Below, in pieces: positions 32,637 to 40,429 of a DNA stretch of 64,000 bases. The notes under the pieces are model-generated. The model was not told where the DNA came from and did no database searches. It saw nothing but the letters and a program-made list of their open reading frames with translations. The stretch lies in the NCBI RefSeq assembly GCF_010731735.1, contig NZ_AP022588.1, positions 4,650,001 to 4,714,000 on the forward strand. Reading direction: 5' to 3'. Every line of letters starts with the position of its first letter. Within the stretch, counting starts at the first letter, position 1. The translations under genes and the position numbers were made by a program. Origin of the DNA: Mycolicibacterium sediminis (GTDB lineage Bacteria; Actinomycetota; Actinomycetes; Mycobacteriales; Mycobacteriaceae).

Positions 32637-34480
32637 GACGCGTGCCGCCGCGCGAACGACGCCACCAACCCGGTGGCCACCGCGTTGCGCGGCCCCTCGG
32701 TCCCCCGGACGTTGCCCGTGCCGCAGACGATCCCGTGGGGCGCGACCGCGTCGGCGATCATCTGCGGGATCTCGAAGTCGAGCGCACACCCGCCGAGGAG
32801 GACCACGAAGCCGATCCGGCGCAGGTCGCCGTCGGGGGCCACCCGGGCCAGCGCCCGCAGCGCGTTCACCACGAACACCCGGTCCTTGGCGGAACGCCGA
32901 ACGGTGCGGATCCGGTCCAGCGAGTGCCGGGTCGGGATGGGACTCATCGCGTGCTCGCCGAGGGTCAGGACGCGCCCGAACGACGGCGGGGGCAGCGGCT
33001 TCTCGAAGAACTGCACGGTGCCGTTCTCGAGCCGGACGTGGAAGAAGCTCTCCGCCTTGGCCAGCGGGTGGCGCTTGATCTCCTCGGCGAGTTCGAGGTT
33101 CTGCGTGCCGAGTTCGGCGTCGATCAACTTGGTCACCAGATCGCCGGCGCCCGCCAGGTGCACGGTGCCGACCGCGTCGCCGGCGGTGAGCAGCGCGGCG
33201 TCGGTGGATCCGCCGCCGAGGTCGAGCACCACCAGTGGACGGTCGGTGCCGGGGGTCGTCAGCGCTCCGAGCACGGCCATCTCCGCCTCGACGCCTCCGA
33301 CCACGACGTCGACGTGCGTGGCGCCCACCGCGCGAAGTCGCTCGCGGACCGCGTCGGCGACGGCCTGCATGCCGCTCTCGCGGGTGCGGACCATCGCCGC
33401 GAGAGCGACCGCGTTCTCCAGCGCCACCTCGCCCGCGAGCCCACCGCGGACCTCCTGCGGCACGAACGTGTCGACGCCGAGCAGGTCGCCGATGCGGACG
33501 TCGCCGAGGTCGTGGCCGCACAGGTCGGCCATGCTCTGTCGGACGCCGGAGATCATCCCGCCGGTGTTGGTGCCGGCCTCGCCCGTGACGTCGGTCAGCG
33601 GGCCGACGCGTTCGACGGCCGCCATGATGTCGGCGGCGCCGCCGGAGACGTCGACGGTGGCCCGCCGCCGCTCCCCCGTCAGCACCAGCGAGCCCGCGGG
33701 AATGACGCGGTCGCCCACGTCGCCGGACGGCGTGCGGATCACCACGGCCGACCTGTTGCCGGTGAGCGCGCGGGCCACGGGCGCGACGAGTTTCGTCTCC
33801 GCGGCGTCGAGTTCGAAGATCGTCGCCAGACCGTAGGCGTTCGACAGCGTCCGGATCGACTGGCCGGGTGCGGCGACCTCCACCGCCGCGCGCATGCCGA
33901 CCGGGATGGCATCGATGCGCGAGACCTCGTCGACGACGGGGATCTTGACCTCGAGCCGGTTGACCACGAGGACGGCGTCGTCGTGGCAGAGGATCGCCCC
34001 CTCGACGGCCACCCCGCGCGTACGGGCGGCGTTCATCGCCGCTGCGGCGGCGTCGAAGTCGACGCCTGCGGGCACGGCGACGATGACGGCCGTGCCGGCG
34101 TCGACCTGGCCAAGGTCGCCGAACGCGACGACCACTCCGATGCCGAGCCCACGGCCGCCCGGCGTGCGGGGATCGTGTCCGATCATCGTCGATTCGGTGA
34201 TGATCGTCTCGGTGATGGTCTCCATGGCCAGCCCGCTGATCACCGGGGTCGCCTCGTTGAGCAGGATGACGTCGAGGTCGGCCAGCGCCACGCCCGCGCC
34301 GGCGAGCGAATTGGTCACCGCCGCAACGACTCCGTCGACGTTGCCGACGGTCCCCTTGACGCCGGTGGTGGGGGTCAGCGCGCTACCGAGGTAGTCGACA
34401 CCGCCGTCGTCGGAGACGGTCGCCGCACTGGCCTCGGTGGTTGAGTTGCCGATGTCGACCCCGACGCACAGGACTGCCAC
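32633..34480 (-). CDS. ddrA: Diol/glycerol dehydratase reactivase, large subunit
   Basis: A 615-residue chaperone-like ATPase of the DdrA/PduG/GdrA family. Actin/Hsp70-type nucleotide motifs are seen: VGVDIGNSTTEASAATV at the N-terminus and LVVLDLGGGSTDAALLTAGD near residue 420. Other family blocks are NEATPVISGLAMETITETII, GHDPRTPGGRGLGIG, PAGVDFDAAAAAMNAARTRG and GGVEAEMAVLGALTTPGTD. It exchanges inactivated cyanocobalamin-like cofactor on the dehydratase for fresh adenosylcobalamin with ATP hydrolysis. It follows the medium subunit gene by 11 bases. Confidence 0.95.
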   Translation of the reverse strand: MAVLCVGVDIGNSTTEASAATVSDDGGVDYLGSALTPTTGVKGTVGNVDGVVAAVTNSLAGAGVALADLDVILLNEATPVISGLAMETITETIITESTMIGHDPRTPGGRGLGIGVVVAFGDLGQVDAGTAVIVAVPAGVDFDAAAAAMNAARTRGVAVEGAILCHDDAVLVVNRLEVKIPVVDEVSRIDAIPVGMRAAVEVAAPGQSIRTLSNAYGLATIFELDAAETKLVAPVARALTGNRSAVVIRTPSGDVGDRVIPAGSLVLTGERRRATVDVSGGAADIMAAVERVGPLTDVTGEAGTNTGGMISGVRQSMADLCGHDLGDVRIGDLLGVDTFVPQEVRGGLAGEVALENAVALAAMVRTRESGMQAVADAVRERLRAVGATHVDVVVGGVEAEMAVLGALTTPGTDRPLVVLDLGGGSTDAALLTAGDAVGTVHLAGAGDLVTKLIDAELGTQNLELAEEIKRHPLAKAESFFHVRLENGTVQFFEKPLPPPSFGRVLTLGEHAMSPIPTRHSLDRIRTVRRSAKDRVFVVNALRALARVAPDGDLRRIGFVVLLGGCALDFEIPQMIADAVAPHGIVCGTGNVRGTEGPRNAVATGLVASFARRHAS

Positions 34481-34491
34481 GTCGTGGACCC

Positions 34492-35076
34492 TCAGCTCGC
34501 GGCGACCGCCGAGAACTCGGGCGACACCTCCAGTGGCCGCGCCTGTTTGCGGATCTGCTCGGTCTCCTTGAGGTGCAGCAGCGCGGCCTTCGCCTGCCAG
34601 CGGGGCCGCGCCATCTGGTCGTTCATCGTCGGAACCGGCTCGGGCGACTCACCCTTGGCGTACCGCGCCGCGTTCGACCCGACCTGGCGGTAGGTCTCCA
34701 GCGTCATGAGTGGACACTGCGGGAACAGCTCGAGGCTCGAGAGCCGGGGCAGGTCGCGCTGGTGGATCATCGTGGTGCCCCGGGACAGCAGACCGATCCC
34801 GATGCCCGACCCGGACAGCTTGGCGCCGGTGTGGGCCACCACCGCGAGGTCGGAGCTGTGCGACACCCTGATGCAGCGTGCCTCCACCTCCTGCTCCTCG
34901 ATGCCCGCGAGCAACTGGCGGATCACGTCGGCGTGCGACAGCCCGGTGATGGTCTTGGAGAAGAAGTCCGCGAACGCCGGCGACACCGACACCACGACCT
35001 CGTCGGAGCGCGTGCCGCGCTCGGCGGGGCCGATCTCGGTGAAGGCCAGCGTCCGTGTCTCGACCGGTGACGTCAT
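34492..35076 (-). CDS. pduD: Diol/glycerol dehydratase, medium subunit
   Basis: A 194-residue beta subunit of adenosylcobalamin-dependent propanediol/glycerol dehydratase. Family features: SDEVVVSVSPAFADFFSKTI, TGLSHADVIRQLLAGIEEQE, RCIRVSHSSDLAVVAHTGAK, SGSGIGIGLLSRGTTMIHQR and LELFPQCPLMTLETYRQVG. This subunit contributes to the cobalamin nucleotide-loop pocket. One base separates it from pduC. Whether propanediol or glycerol is preferred cannot be told from this subunit. Confidence 0.94.
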   Translation of the reverse strand: MTSPVETRTLAFTEIGPAERGTRSDEVVVSVSPAFADFFSKTITGLSHADVIRQLLAGIEEQEVEARCIRVSHSSDLAVVAHTGAKLSGSGIGIGLLSRGTTMIHQRDLPRLSSLELFPQCPLMTLETYRQVGSNAARYAKGESPEPVPTMNDQMARPRWQAKAALLHLKETEQIRKQARPLEVSPEFSAVAAS

Positions 35077-35077
35077 C

Positions 35078-36790
35078 TCAGTCGACCTCCTCTTCCGGGT
35101 TGGCGGCGCTGGTGACGTGTCGCAGCCGCTTCATCTCCTCCCACCGGGCGCCGGACGGCCGGTAGCCGCTGCCGGGACCGGCGTAGTCGTTGCGGTCGTT
35201 GATCGCCGACAGCGGCACGAGGTCCCTGGTCAGGATCGCCGAGGTCTGCAGCAGGTCGCCCGAGACCCGTTGCCGCAGAACGGTCAGCACGTGGTCCGCG
35301 ATGCCGGAGAAACCCGTCGACTCGAGCGCCTTGACGATGTCGAGACCGGTGACTCCCCGATCCATTACCTGCTGGGCGCTCTTGAAGTCCTCGAGGACGT
35401 CGCGCGGGATCAATTCGTTGCTGCCGTGGGCGTAGACCGCGGCATCGATCTCGTCGTCGGTGATCGGCGCGAGGTCGAGGTAGCGGAACACCGCCTGCAG
35501 CGCCTTCGCGGCGTGCAGCCGGACGGCCAGGATCTCCGGCTCCCGGACGTGCCGCAGACCGCCGTCGATCTGGAAGTCGCGCTGCAGGGTGTTGAAGTCG
35601 TCGAAGTCCTCGGCGTCCACGTTGGACCCGGCGAACATGTTGTCGTAGTTGGGCACCGCCGAGTAGCCCGAGCAGACGAAGTCGGTGCCCGGCATCATCT
35701 GCGGCATCAGGCGCGCGGTGCGACGCATCGGCGAGTGCGAGAACGACTGGTCGTTGCCGGACGCACACTCCAGATCGACTGCTGACGCGATGAGGTTCTC
35801 CGCGGCGACGGCCCGGATGCCCGCGGGCACCGCACCGGGCACGCCGATGCACGAGATCGAACCGTTCTGCAGCCCTTGCACTCCCGCGCCCTTGGCGACC
35901 AGGATGCAGCGGATCTCGAGGTACAGCATGGAGCGGCCCTCGGCGTTGCCCATCTGCACCTCGGAGCCTGTGCCCGACGTGAAGCGCATCTTGATGCCGC
36001 GCGACGCGTAGGCGGCGGCGAGGAACGCCTTGGACCACGGCGTGTCGTCGCCGTCGACGAACACCGCCTCCGTGCCGTACACCGAGATGGTCTCCGCATA
36101 GCCGGTGATGCCGCGCATGCCGAGTTCCAGCTCGGTGGCCTCTTCCAGCGCGCACTGCGTGAGCGGGCCGCCCTCGCCGGCCTGGCTGCCGATCAGCAGC
36201 GCCATCGCGACCAGCGGCGCGTAGCGCACGACGCCGAGGGTGGTCTCGACCTCGGCGAAGCCGCGGATCGCCGCCTCGGCCGCCTCGCACACCACCTGCA
36301 GCGGGTTGTCCCGGGCGCTGGTGCAGTGCGCCTGGTTCGCGGGCGTGCGGCGGGCCCGCATCTTCTGCATGCCCATCATGATCTCGACGATGTTCATCGC
36401 CTTGGCCACCTCGAGCAGCTTCGCCGGGGTGAGGCCCCGGGTCACCGACAGCACCTCGTCGCGGGAGACGCCGGGGTCGACCAGCATTCGCGCGATGTGC
36501 TGCGCCGACAGCGCCATCGACTCCTCGGTGCTCGCCACGTCGATCGCCTTGTCGGCGATGAACTGGTCGATGAAGTCGAAGGCGGCGCGGACGCGACCGT
36601 CCATCTCGACGATCAGCCCGTCGGCCACCCGCACGCTCGGGGCGGGGTCGAACGCGCTGTCCATCGCGACCATGCCGGCCTCGGGCCACTCCTCGACGAA
36701 GCCGTCGAGATTGACCGGGCGGTTCTCCAGCACCTCGGTGCGCTTGGAGTGCCGGACGCCGTCGGTGCCGTGCTGCGGTGCTGCGGTCAT
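35078..36790 (-). CDS. pduC: Diol/glycerol dehydratase, large catalytic subunit
   Basis: A 570-residue alpha subunit of the B12-dependent radical enzyme that dehydrates 1,2-propanediol to propanal, glycerol to 3-hydroxypropanal, or ethanediol to acetaldehyde. The TIM-barrel active-site blocks are intact: PANQAHCTSARDNPLQ, GITGYAETISVYGTE, FTSGTGSEVQMGNAEGRSML, GSISCIGVPGAVPAG, ASGNDQSFSHSPMR and GTDFVCSGYSAVPNYDNMFA, then SNVDAEDFDDFN. Length is about normal (554 in Klebsiella). No N-terminal shell-targeting extension is evident beyond a short polar start. It follows the small subunit gene by nine bases. Confidence 0.96.
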   Translation of the reverse strand: MTAAPQHGTDGVRHSKRTEVLENRPVNLDGFVEEWPEAGMVAMDSAFDPAPSVRVADGLIVEMDGRVRAAFDFIDQFIADKAIDVASTEESMALSAQHIARMLVDPGVSRDEVLSVTRGLTPAKLLEVAKAMNIVEIMMGMQKMRARRTPANQAHCTSARDNPLQVVCEAAEAAIRGFAEVETTLGVVRYAPLVAMALLIGSQAGEGGPLTQCALEEATELELGMRGITGYAETISVYGTEAVFVDGDDTPWSKAFLAAAYASRGIKMRFTSGTGSEVQMGNAEGRSMLYLEIRCILVAKGAGVQGLQNGSISCIGVPGAVPAGIRAVAAENLIASAVDLECASGNDQSFSHSPMRRTARLMPQMMPGTDFVCSGYSAVPNYDNMFAGSNVDAEDFDDFNTLQRDFQIDGGLRHVREPEILAVRLHAAKALQAVFRYLDLAPITDDEIDAAVYAHGSNELIPRDVLEDFKSAQQVMDRGVTGLDIVKALESTGFSGIADHVLTVLRQRVSGDLLQTSAILTRDLVPLSAINDRNDYAGPGSGYRPSGARWEEMKRLRHVTSAANPEEEVD

Positions 36791-36799
36791 CGTCTGCTC

Positions 36800-37228
36800 C
36801 TACTCGCCGGTGGCCAGGACGTCGCGACGCTCGTACACGTCGGCCGCCTCGCGGACGAGACCGGCGAGCAACGTTGCACCGTAGACGGATTCGAGTTCGT
36901 CGGCGATCGCGTCCAACTCCGGCTTGGTCGACGCGTTCGGCCGCAGCGCGTTGTAGATCTCGAGGACGCGCTCGTCGCTGATGGCCGTCATCTCCGCGGC
37001 GCGCCGCAGGTTGTCGCCCAACTGGGGACGTCCGACCTTCTCGGCCAGCTGCGCCTGCAACCGCAACGTGTCCGGTGTGATGCGCAGGTCCTCGGCGCCG
37101 ACCTCACCGGCCATCACCGCCTCGATCGTGATGTCCTCGATCGACTTCCCGGTGGGTGTGAACAGCACGTCGGTGCGGTGCACGCTCAGTGGGTAGTCGG
37201 CCGCCGGGTCCAGTACGGGTTCCGTCAC
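36800..37228 (-). CDS. pduE: Diol/glycerol dehydratase, small subunit
   Basis: A 142-residue gamma subunit. DYPLSVHRTDVLFTPTGKSI and EDITIEAVMAGEVGAEDLRI, TPDTLRLQAQLAEKVGRPQL, NLRRAAEMTAISDERVLEIY and NALRPNAST are the typical small-subunit blocks. GTG 37228 is favoured: CACAAT (37236-37241) lies seven bases upstream as a possible -10 of a leaderless mRNA, and AAGG is nearby; an earlier in-frame GTG exists. The gene order here is small-large-medium, whereas enterobacterial operons run large-medium-small. Confidence 0.92.
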   Translation of the reverse strand: MTEPVLDPAADYPLSVHRTDVLFTPTGKSIEDITIEAVMAGEVGAEDLRITPDTLRLQAQLAEKVGRPQLGDNLRRAAEMTAISDERVLEIYNALRPNASTKPELDAIADELESVYGATLLAGLVREAADVYERRDVLATGE

Positions 37229-37235
37229 GCCTTCG

Positions 37236-37270
37236 ATTGTGCGCTGGGTCACGTTGCATGTTCGTTGCAC
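37236..37270 (-). promoter_or_regulatory. Dehydratase operon promoter with tandem TGCAAC motif
   Basis: On the minus strand GTGCAACG, three bases, ATGCAACG (37252-37270) is followed after exactly ten bases by CACAAT as the -10, seven bases before the pduE GTG. The tandem 8-mers are spaced 11 bp, one helical turn, and cover the -35 position. The same arrangement with the same spacing precedes the acyl-CoA synthetase gene. Confidence 0.6.
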
Positions 37271-37300
37271 GGCAGGTCAGACCCGCGTGGCCCGATCCCG

Positions 37301-37699
37301 TCAGAGCGCGGCGACGCCCGCCTCGGCGACGCTGACGTCCTGCTCGACGCTTCCCGCGCTGACGCCGATGGCCCCGACGACCTCGCCGTCGACCTCGAGC
37401 AGCAGTCCACCGCCGAACAGCACCAGGCCACCCGACAACTGCTCGAGCCCGTACAGCTCGCCACCCGGTTGGCACACGTCCATCAGCGCGCTGGTGGGCA
37501 GGTTCATCAGGATCGACGTCCGCGCCTTGCGGATCGAGATGTCGATGCTCGCCTTGATCGCGCCGTCCATCCGGGCGAATGCGACGAGGTGCCCGCCGTC
37601 GTCGACGACGGCCACGTTCATCGGCTGGCCGATCTCCGTCGCCTTGGCGGTCGCGGCCGCGACGATCCTCGTCGCGGTGTCGAGTGGAAGTCGGTTCAT
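37301..37699 (-). CDS. GlcG/HbpS-family protein
   Basis: A 132-residue protein of the GlcG/HbpS (DUF336) family: TATRIVAAATAKATEIGQPM, NVAVVDDGGHLVAFARMDGA, ISIRKARTSILMNLPTSAL and GGGLLLEVDGEVVGAIGVSA. Members bind haem (HbpS), or act as PduO C-terminal-like domains found in B12-dependent diol use. No signal peptide is seen, so it is cytosolic. The ATG follows AAGGGG. It ends 72 bases before pduE, which has its own promoter, and is divergent from the synthetase gene. A role in haem or cobalamin handling for the dehydratase is inferred from position. Confidence 0.85.
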   Translation of the reverse strand: MNRLPLDTATRIVAAATAKATEIGQPMNVAVVDDGGHLVAFARMDGAIKASIDISIRKARTSILMNLPTSALMDVCQPGGELYGLEQLSGGLVLFGGGLLLEVDGEVVGAIGVSAGSVEQDVSVAEAGVAAL

Positions 37700-37790
37700 G
37701 GCCTGCCCCTTCGGATGTGCTCTCGGTCAACCAGTTTGACGTCGGGCGACGCCGATGATTGGCGAGCGTAGACGATGGACGGCGGTCCCG

Positions 37791-37825
37791 GTGCAACCGT
37801 GATGCAACGCTGGCGCGCCTAGCTT
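37791..37825 (+). promoter_or_regulatory. Synthetase promoter with tandem TGCAAC motif
   Basis: GTGCAACC (37791-37798), three bases, ATGCAACG (37802-37809), then ten bases and TAGCTT (37820-37825) as the -10. The leader then carries GAGGAAGGA before the TTG start at 37856. Motif, orientation and spacing to the -10 equal those at the pduE promoter. Confidence 0.6.
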
Positions 37826-37855
37826 GCACGAGACCGACACGAGGAAGGACGGCCG

Positions 37856-39757
37856 TTGAGCGTTCCGGATTCCGTTGCCGCCATGGGCGCGTACCGCGAG
37901 AGCATCGCCGACCCCGAGGCGTTCTGGCTGCGCGCTGCGGCGGCCATCGACTGGCACACCCCGCCCCGGTCGGCACTCGACCACACCGACCCGCACGCGT
38001 GGCGCTGGTTCCCGGACGGGATGCTGAACACCAGTCACGAGGCCCTCGACCGGCACGTCGACGCCGGGCACGGCGACCGCCCCGCACTCATCTTCGATTC
38101 CGCGATGACGGGGACCCGGCGCCGGTTCACCTACACCGAACTTCGCGACGAAGTGGCCACGCTCGCCGGCGCGCTGAGATCGCTCGGCGTGGAGTTCGGC
38201 GACCGCGTGATCATCTACCTGCCCATGATCCCCGAAGCGCTCGTCGCGATGCTGGCCTGCGCGCGGATCGGCGCCGTGCACTCGGTCGTGTTCGGCGGCT
38301 TCGCGGCGGCGGAGCTGGCTGCCCGGATCGACGACGCCCAGCCGACGGCACTGCTCACCGCTACCGGCGGCCTGGAACCCGGCCGGACCGTCGACTACCT
38401 GCCGACCGTGTCGAAGGCGTTGGCGCTGAGCGCCTCTCCGCCGTCGACCGTCATCGTCAAGCACCGGCCCGAGGTCTCCGCCGACGCCGTGACGCCCGCC
38501 GGTTGGCTCGACTGGGACACCGTGGTGGCCGACGCCGCACCGGTCGACGCCGTACCCGTCCCCGCCAACCATCCGCTGTACGTGCTCTACACCTCGGGGA
38601 CCACCGGCAAGCCGAAGGGCGTGGTGCGCGACCACGGCGGACACGCCGTCGCGATGGCGTGGTCGATGGCGTCGATCTACGACGTACACCCCGGCGACGT
38701 CATGTGGGCGGCGTCGGACGTGGGCTGGGTCGTCGGCCACTCGTACATCGTCTACGCGCCGCTCATCGCCGGTGCCACGACGGTGCTCTACGAGGGCAAG
38801 CCCGTGGGCACCCCGGACGCGGGCGCGTTCTGGCGGGTGATCACCGAGCACGACGTCAACGTGCTGTTCTGTGCGCCGACGGCCCTGCGCGCCATCCGCA
38901 AGGAGGACCCCGACGGCGCCCTGCTCGCGGACTACGAGATGCCCTCGCTGCACACGGTGTTCGCCGCGGGCGAGCGACTCGATCCGGAGACCTACCACTG
39001 GGCCGCCAATAGGTTGGGCCGGCCGGTAGTCGACCACTGGTGGCAGACCGAGACGGGATGGTCCATCTGCGCCAACCTGCGTGGGCTCGAGCCGATGCCA
39101 GTGAAGCCCGGTTCGGCGTCTCTGCCGGTGCCCGGCTACCACGTGAAGGTCGTCGACGCCCACGGCGGCGACGTCGCGGCCGGGCAGGAGGGCAACATCG
39201 TCATCGCGCTGCCACTGCCGCCCGGATCGCTACTCGGACTGTGGAACTCGCCGGAACGCTTCGTCGACTCCTACCTCCGCGCGTTCCCGGGTCACTACGC
39301 CACGGGCGACACCGGCTACTTCGACGACGACGGCTACCTGTTCGTGCTCGGACGCAGCGACGACGTCATCAACGTCGCCGGTCACCGCCTGACCACCGGA
39401 TCGATGGAGGCCGTCGTCGCCACGCATCCCGCGGTGGCCGAGTGCGCGGTGATCGGCGTCCCCGACGCACTCAAGGGTGAACGTCCCGCCGCCTACGTCG
39501 TGCTCAAGTCGGGCGCCACCGTCGACGCACAGACGCTGCGCGCCGACGTCGTCGCACTGGTCCGCGACCAGATCGGACCCGTCGCCGCACTCAAGGACGT
39601 GTTCGCGGTGCCCGCCCTGCCGAAGACGCGGTCGGGCAAGATCCTGCGCCGCACGATGCGCCAGATCGCGGCCGGTGAGGAGTACGCGGTGCCACCCACC
39701 ATCGAGGATCCCGGAGTGCTCGACGCGCTGGCCGCCGCGACGGTGCCGAGCGGGTGA
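37856..39757 (+). CDS. Propionyl/acetyl-CoA synthetase (AMP-forming)
   Basis: A 633-residue acyl-adenylate ligase forming acyl-CoA from a short-chain acid, ATP and CoA. Motifs: ATP loop YTSGTTGKPKGVVRDHGG, HWWQTETGWSICANL, YATGDTGYFDDDGY, GRSDDVINVAGHRLTTGSME and the catalytic Lys in KTRSGKILRRTMRQIA. WxSDVGWVVGHSYIVYAPL-type text places it near PrpE, and the dehydratase next door would supply propionaldehyde, hence propionate, so a propionyl-CoA synthetase is favoured over acetyl-CoA synthetase. It starts with TTG behind GAGGAAGG. It is divergent from the GlcG-type gene and probably co-regulated with pduE. Confidence 0.88.
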   Translation: MSVPDSVAAMGAYRESIADPEAFWLRAAAAIDWHTPPRSALDHTDPHAWRWFPDGMLNTSHEALDRHVDAGHGDRPALIFDSAMTGTRRRFTYTELRDEVATLAGALRSLGVEFGDRVIIYLPMIPEALVAMLACARIGAVHSVVFGGFAAAELAARIDDAQPTALLTATGGLEPGRTVDYLPTVSKALALSASPPSTVIVKHRPEVSADAVTPAGWLDWDTVVADAAPVDAVPVPANHPLYVLYTSGTTGKPKGVVRDHGGHAVAMAWSMASIYDVHPGDVMWAASDVGWVVGHSYIVYAPLIAGATTVLYEGKPVGTPDAGAFWRVITEHDVNVLFCAPTALRAIRKEDPDGALLADYEMPSLHTVFAAGERLDPETYHWAANRLGRPVVDHWWQTETGWSICANLRGLEPMPVKPGSASLPVPGYHVKVVDAHGGDVAAGQEGNIVIALPLPPGSLLGLWNSPERFVDSYLRAFPGHYATGDTGYFDDDGYLFVLGRSDDVINVAGHRLTTGSMEAVVATHPAVAECAVIGVPDALKGERPAAYVVLKSGATVDAQTLRADVVALVRDQIGPVAALKDVFAVPALPKTRSGKILRRTMRQIAAGEEYAVPPTIEDPGVLDALAAATVPSG

Positions 39758-39802
39758 CCGGCGCGCGACCTCTGCCGCTCGGCCTCCCCGTAGGGTGAGC
39801 GG

Positions 39803-40429
39803 GTGCTCGACTACGTCCGCGATGCCGCGGAGATCTACCGCCAGTCGTTCGCGACGATCCGCGCCGAGGCCGACCTGGCCCGCTTCCCCGACGACGTGTC
39901 CCGTGTCGTCGTCCGGCTGATCCACACCTGCGGGCAGGTCGACGTCGCCGACCACGTGGCCTTCACCGACGACGTCGTGACCCGCGCGCACGCGGCGCTG
40001 GCCGCCGGGGCGCCCATCCTCTGCGACGCCTCGATGGTCGCGTCGGGCATCACCCGCGCGCGACTGCCCGCCGACAACGAGGTGGTCCCGCTGGTCACCG
40101 ACCCGCGCGCGGCGGACCTGGCCGTCGAGCTGGGCAGCACGCGCTCCGCGGCGGGCGTCGACCTGTGGGCGGAGCGGATGGGTGGCGCGGTGCTCGCGAT
40201 CGGCAATGCGCCGACCGCGCTGTTCCGGCTGCTCGAACTGATCGACGAGGGCGCGCCCGTCCCGGCCGCCGTGCTCGGCGGTCCCGTCGGATTCGTGGGG
40301 TCGGCGCAGTCCAAGGACGAGTTGATCGCCCGACCCCGCGGGATGGCCTACCTGGTGGTGACCGGCAGGCGGGGCGGCAGCGCGATGGCCGCGGCCGCCG
40401 TGAACGCGATCGCCAGCGAGCGCGAATGA
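39803..40429 (+). CDS. cobH: Precorrin-8X methylmutase CobH
   Basis: A 208-residue enzyme that moves the C11 methyl of precorrin-8X to C12, giving hydrogenobyrinic acid. The catalytic His41 is in RLIHTCGQVDVADHVAF; other family blocks are GAPILCDASMVASGITRARL, GSTRSAAGVDLWAERMGGAV, AIGNAPTALFRLLELI and GGPVGFVGSAQSKDEL. The GTG start is six bases behind TAGGGT, suggesting a leaderless transcript. It overlaps cobIJ by four bases (ATGA). Confidence 0.96.
   Translation: MLDYVRDAAEIYRQSFATIRAEADLARFPDDVSRVVVRLIHTCGQVDVADHVAFTDDVVTRAHAALAAGAPILCDASMVASGITRARLPADNEVVPLVTDPRAADLAVELGSTRSAAGVDLWAERMGGAVLAIGNAPTALFRLLELIDEGAPVPAAVLGGPVGFVGSAQSKDELIARPRGMAYLVVTGRRGGSAMAAAAVNAIASERE

Noticed and set aside
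37856..39757. Naming the synthetase acetyl-CoA synthetase (Acs)
   Set aside because: Family motifs do not settle acetate versus propionate; the dehydratase neighbourhood favours propionate, so no firm symbol is given.
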